The translations under genes and the position numbers were made by a program. A DNA stretch of 64,000 nucleotides from Rhizobium sp. AC27/96 (GTDB taxonomy: Bacteria > Pseudomonadota > Alphaproteobacteria > Rhizobiales > Rhizobiaceae): NCBI RefSeq assembly GCF_001692325.1, contig NZ_LXKN01000024.1, positions 1-64,000 on the forward strand. The letters are read 5' to 3'. The notes beneath the pieces were generated by a model. It did not search any database. It saw nothing but the letters and a program-made list of their open reading frames with translations, and was not told the origin of the DNA. Below, piece after piece: positions 60,824-64,000 of this stretch. Position 1 is the stretch's first letter; each line of letters begins with the position of its first letter.

Positions 60824-61747
60824 ATGATTAGCAACGATATTTTCGCGCATTCGCCATTCAGGCGCGGCGTGGCGGCGATTTTGGGCTTTGGGTTTGGGCT
60901 GTTCGCCGCAATTACGGCTGCGCAGGCCGAAGACCTGGAAACGCTGAAGCCCGGTGTGCTTCAGGTGGCCATCGAGGCCTACATGCCCTACACGGCGCTG
61001 AAGGATGACAAGCTGGTCGGGCTCGATAGCGACATTCTCGACGCGGTCGCCAAGAAGCTTGGCCTCAAGATCGAGACGGTCGTGACCGATTTCCCCGGCA
61101 TGCTTGCCGCGGTGCAGTCACAACGCGCCGACATCACGATCGGCGGCATCGCATGGTCGGATGCGCGTCAGAAGGCGGGCCTGTTCACCGATCCGCCCTA
61201 TTACTCGCCACCGGCCATGGCCGTGCATGGTGAAGTTTCCTATCCCGATGTGAAGAGCCTCGAGGGCAAGGCCCTCGGCACCGTCACCGGATATGTCTGG
61301 GCCAAGTCGATCGCCGAAGTTCCGAAGGCCGATGCTCGCACCTATCCGACGGCCGACAGTGTCTTTTCGGATCTTTCGTCGGGAAGGCTCGATGTCGGCT
61401 TTCTCGATCCCCTGCTGATCATCTATCAGCAGCAGCAACGGCCCGACATGAAGTTTCGGGTTGCCTATCTCGATGCGCCGACAGCAGAGCAGGTTGCCGC
61501 CCATCCCGACTATAAATATTTCCAGCCCTACATGACCGGCTTCTATCTCCCCAAGCAGGCTCCGAAGCTCACCCAGGCGATCTCAGACCAGATCGATGCA
61601 ATGTACAAGGATGGCTCGCTTGCTACGCTCGTGACGAAATGGGGCGGCGATCCCAAGCAGTTCCTGGTCCCGTCGCCTGACATGGCGGCCCAGCGCCGCG
61701 GCGTCGATCGCCCGCAGACCTGGTCACCACCGGCCATCGCCAATTGA
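60824..61747 (+). CDS. ABC transporter substrate-binding protein, family 3 (polar amino acid/amine type)
   Basis: ATG 60824 lies six bases after AAGGAGG; the protein has 307 residues. The signal peptide ends near ITAAQAE. The mature part has the family-3 pattern PGVLQVAIEAYMPYTALKDD, SDILDAVAKKLGLKIETVVT and ADITIGGIAWSDARQKAG. It is the first gene of an operon with a permease and an ATPase. Close to the amine oxidase cluster, its ligand may be an amine or amino acid, but this is inference. Confidence 0.87.
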   Translation: MISNDIFAHSPFRRGVAAILGFGFGLFAAITAAQAEDLETLKPGVLQVAIEAYMPYTALKDDKLVGLDSDILDAVAKKLGLKIETVVTDFPGMLAAVQSQRADITIGGIAWSDARQKAGLFTDPPYYSPPAMAVHGEVSYPDVKSLEGKALGTVTGYVWAKSIAEVPKADARTYPTADSVFSDLSSGRLDVGFLDPLLIIYQQQQRPDMKFRVAYLDAPTAEQVAAHPDYKYFQPYMTGFYLPKQAPKLTQAISDQIDAMYKDGSLATLVTKWGGDPKQFLVPSPDMAAQRRGVDRPQTWSPPAIAN

Positions 61748-61762
61748 TCGGGGGGAACGGAC

Positions 61763-62503
61763 ATGAGCTTTTGGCAACCTCTTGCTCAATTGTTTCAAGT
61801 TCCCTGGGGCGACTATGCAGGCAATCTTGGTGAGGGTCTTTTACGGACCCTTGCCTATACGCTCGCCAGTTTCATTGGGGCAGCTATCCTTGGCTTGATA
61901 CTTGCCCTGATGCGCCTCAATCGGGTCCGCATCGTAAGGCTGCCGGCCACGCTGTACACCGAGGTGTTCAAGAACGTCCCTCTGCTTGCCATCATCTTCG
62001 TCACCTATTTCGGCCTGCCCTCCGTCGGGATAAGGTTCAGCGTCTTTGTCGCCGGCGTGCTGAGCCTTGTGCTGTTCTATGCGGCCTATCTGTCGGAGAT
62101 CTTCCGTGCGGCCATTGCCGGCATTCATCCGGGCCAGAACGAGGCGGCACATGCATTGGGCCTAGGCCGGGTCAAGACTTTCGGCCATGTGATCTTGCCG
62201 CAGGCGCTTCGCCTGGCGCTGCCCGGCACGAACACGATGTTTGTCGACCTGCTGAAATCGACATCGCTGCTGGTTACGATCTCGGCGGCGGAGCTCATGA
62301 CCAGGGCGCAATTGATTGCGTCCGAGACCTTTCGCTCGCTCGAAGTCTATCTGGTGATCGCGGCACTCTATTTCGCCGTCTGCTATCCCGTCTCGCAATG
62401 TCTCCTCTGGCTCGAGCGTACCATTCATGCGGGCGTGCCCTTGTCGTTGGGCCGGCGCCGGCGGCTGAGATTGGCAAGAGCCCTGATCCGGGCAGGGAGC
62501 TAG
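61763..62503 (+). CDS. Polar amino-acid type ABC permease
   Basis: This 246-residue membrane protein has about five helices. The His/Glu/Gln/Arg/opine-type EAA loop is HPGQNEAAHALGLGRVKTFG, followed by VILPQALRLALPGTNTMFV. It is the only permease gene in the operon, so it probably forms a homodimer or pairs with an unlinked partner. It starts 15 bp after the binding-protein gene. Confidence 0.88.
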   Translation: MSFWQPLAQLFQVPWGDYAGNLGEGLLRTLAYTLASFIGAAILGLILALMRLNRVRIVRLPATLYTEVFKNVPLLAIIFVTYFGLPSVGIRFSVFVAGVLSLVLFYAAYLSEIFRAAIAGIHPGQNEAAHALGLGRVKTFGHVILPQALRLALPGTNTMFVDLLKSTSLLVTISAAELMTRAQLIASETFRSLEVYLVIAALYFAVCYPVSQCLLWLERTIHAGVPLSLGRRRRLRLARALIRAGS

Positions 62504-62505
62504 AA

Positions 62506-63306
62506 ATGGCCCAGGTAACAGTCGAAACAACACGCATCGCGTCCTCGCCCGATAACGGCTCGGCGATCAAGATCCGTGGGCTGCGGAAATCCTTCGATGG
62601 AAGGCTCGTGCTCGACGGCATAGATCTGGATGTTCCGCGCGGCCGGATTGTCAGCATCATCGGCCAGAGCGGTGGCGGCAAGACAACCCTCATGCGGTGC
62701 GTCAACCTGCTCGAGCAGCCCGAAGACGGCGCCATTGAGATAAATGGCGAGGCGATCTTCTCCAAGGGCATGCTGACCTGCAAGGATCTCGCCAAGCTGC
62801 GCCAGCGCGTCGGCATGGTGTTCCAGCGCTTCAATCTCTTCCCGCATCTGACGGCCGTGGAAAATGTCGTGCTGGCGCAGATGCACGCTGCCACCATTGA
62901 CGAGCGCGAGGCGGTGGAACGTGCCATGCGGCTGCTGACCCGTGTCGGTCTTGTCCACCGTGCCCTGGCCTATCCGGAGCAAATGTCGGGCGGCGAGCAG
63001 CAGCGCGTTGCGATCGCCCGGGCTCTTGCCCTCTCTCCGACCGTGCTGCTCTTTGACGAGCCGACCTCCGCACTTGATCCGGAATCGACTGGCGAAGTGC
63101 TGCGCGTGATGCGCGAACTTGCAAGCGACGGGATGACGATGATCATCGTCACGCACGAACTCCCGTTTGCGCGTGAAGTATCCGACTGGGTCGTCTTCAT
63201 CGATGGCGGTCGGATCATCGAGCAAGGGCCGGCCGCGGATGTGCTGGATAGTCCCAGGGAGCCTCGCACCGTTGCCTATGTCGCCCGGTACGCGAAACCA
63301 GGCTAA
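62506..63306 (+). CDS. Polar amino-acid type ABC ATP-binding protein
   Basis: ATG 62506 gives 266 residues. Walker A is GQSGGGKTT, the Q-loop region VGMVFQRFNLFPHLTAVENV, the signature MSGGEQQRVAIARAL, and Walker B VLLFDEPTSALDPE. The start codon is 2 bp after the permease stop. It matches the GlnQ/HisP group. It completes a standard binding-protein-dependent importer. Confidence 0.9.
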   Translation: MAQVTVETTRIASSPDNGSAIKIRGLRKSFDGRLVLDGIDLDVPRGRIVSIIGQSGGGKTTLMRCVNLLEQPEDGAIEINGEAIFSKGMLTCKDLAKLRQRVGMVFQRFNLFPHLTAVENVVLAQMHAATIDEREAVERAMRLLTRVGLVHRALAYPEQMSGGEQQRVAIARALALSPTVLLFDEPTSALDPESTGEVLRVMRELASDGMTMIIVTHELPFAREVSDWVVFIDGGRIIEQGPAADVLDSPREPRTVAYVARYAKPG

Positions 63307-63373
63307 GCGTGAGGCTTTTCACCGGGCCGCCTTAAAATCCGGCCGCACGCCAACAGCTTCCCCCGCAGAAAAT

Positions 63374-64000
63374 ATGGATGAGATGAACAGGATTTCGACA
63401 GATATCGTCGTTGTGGGCGGCGGGGTCATTGGGCTGGCGATCGCCCTTCGGCTTCGCGCTGATGGGCGTGAGGTTGTCGTCGTCGAACCGAACGAACCAG
63501 GATCGGGTGCCTCCTACGGGAATGCGGGGACCGTGGCCGACTATGCGATCATACCGGTGGGAACCCCGGCGGTGCTCCGGAATTTCCTGTCGCTCGTCCT
63601 CAGCCCGGATAGTCCTCTTGCAGTCCGCAGGTCGGCATTGCCGACCCTGCTTCCCTGGCTTGCCCGCTTTGCCTACGAATCCCTGCCGCATCGCTATCGC
63701 GAGAATGCCGGCCGAATTGCCGAACTTGTTTCGGACGCTTCCCCGGCCTGGACTGAATTTGCCGCCGAGATTGGTGCCTCGCAGTTCCTGTCGGCGAAAG
63801 GTTGTCTCTACCTTTACGAAACGCGAAAGGCGTTCCGGGCAGCCGGCGCCGACATAGCGTTGCGCCGCAATTATGGTGTTTCACAGGAGCTTCTTTCGGC
63901 TGATGACGTGGCCCGGCTCGAGCCGCGGCTCACCCGATTTGAGGGTGGCCTGTTCTTTCCCAAGGCCATCAACCTCAGCGATCCCGGCGAGGTGATGCAT
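63374..64000 (+). CDS. DadA-like FAD-dependent oxidoreductase (partial, cut by window end)
   Basis: ATG 63374 (or 63383) opens a frame that continues to the window edge, 209 codons so far. The FAD motif VVVGGGVIGLAIALRLRADG is followed by PNEPGSGASYGNAGTVADYA, the pattern of the DAO family (D-amino-acid dehydrogenase, glycine or opine oxidase). It is 67 bp after the ABC ATPase gene and likely co-transcribed, so it probably oxidises the imported compound. The substrate cannot be decided from this fragment. Confidence 0.82.
   Translation, partial: MDEMNRISTDIVVVGGGVIGLAIALRLRADGREVVVVEPNEPGSGASYGNAGTVADYAIIPVGTPAVLRNFLSLVLSPDSPLAVRRSALPTLLPWLARFAYESLPHRYRENAGRIAELVSDASPAWTEFAAEIGASQFLSAKGCLYLYETRKAFRAAGADIALRRNYGVSQELLSADDVARLEPRLTRFEGGLFFPKAINLSDPGEVMH

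Overview
The window looks like chromosomal DNA of a Rhizobium-type alphaproteobacterium. It is GC-rich. The block murA, a DUF2948-type gene, hisD, a UPF0262-type gene, a low-molecular-weight phosphatase gene, infA, maf, yacG and tRNA-Phe (48.8-54.6 kb) is an arrangement I know from rhizobial chromosomes. Several intergenic palindromes are of kinds commonly seen in that group. No name was assigned by a database search; all calls come from reading the sequence and protein motifs.

Layout. 0-4 kb: a two-domain FAD/GcvT dehydrogenase of the dimethylglycine/sarcosine type and an orphan periplasmic binding protein. 4-12 kb: a haloalkane dehalogenase divergent from a MarR regulator, an exported isochorismatase-like protein without its catalytic Cys, a Hint-domain protein in A+T-rich DNA, a dienelactone hydrolase, a secreted serine carboxypeptidase, and a TetR regulator divergent from an NAD(P)H oxidoreductase. 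12-19 kb: an MscS channel fused to a cyclic-nucleotide-binding domain, a 2-oxoglutarate-semialdehyde-type dehydrogenase, a TetX-like FAD monooxygenase divergent from a second MarR regulator, and a YWTD propeller divergent from a LacI regulator. 19-24.5 kb: a five-gene UgpABCE-type ABC transporter operon headed by a metallophosphoesterase. 24.7-29 kb: slyX, exported msrA, a bestrophin-like channel, an ECF sigma/anti-sigma pair and a BAX-inhibitor family protein. 29-32.7 kb: a GntR regulator with galactonate dehydratase (dgoD), osmC and a small membrane protein. 33-38 kb: a TetR regulator with an RND efflux pair. 38-44.2 kb: ASCH protein, metallophosphatase, VOC protein, a degenerate SDR divergent from a LysR regulator, and a two-gene C4 sugar-acid kinase/PdxA2 operon. 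44.6-48.2 kb: a small hypothetical gene, a D-Ala-D-Ala ligase and a more A+T-rich accessory patch with two related membrane proteins ending at tRNA-Thr. 48.4-54.6 kb: the conserved housekeeping block. 55.5-64 kb: an amine-oxidation cluster consisting of a FeaR-like AraC regulator, an aldehyde dehydrogenase, a copper amine oxidase, a GntR regulator, a polar amino-acid type ABC importer, and a DadA-like FAD oxidase cut by the window end.

Much of the window follows one pattern: a one-component regulator divergent from, or directly upstream of, a small catabolic, detoxification or efflux unit, with palindromic or direct repeats in the shared gap. The clearest repeats are a pair of perfect 20-bp arms in front of the TetR/RND unit, a perfect 12-bp inverted repeat in front of the GntR/dgoD unit, and an AGGYACCT-core operator used at both MarR loci. 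The most unusual proteins are the isochorismatase-fold protein lacking its nucleophile, the SDR with YxxxK replaced by VxxxV, and the two tandem membrane proteins beside tRNA-Thr. I did not find a CRISPR array, insertion sequence, integrase or recognisable defence system.
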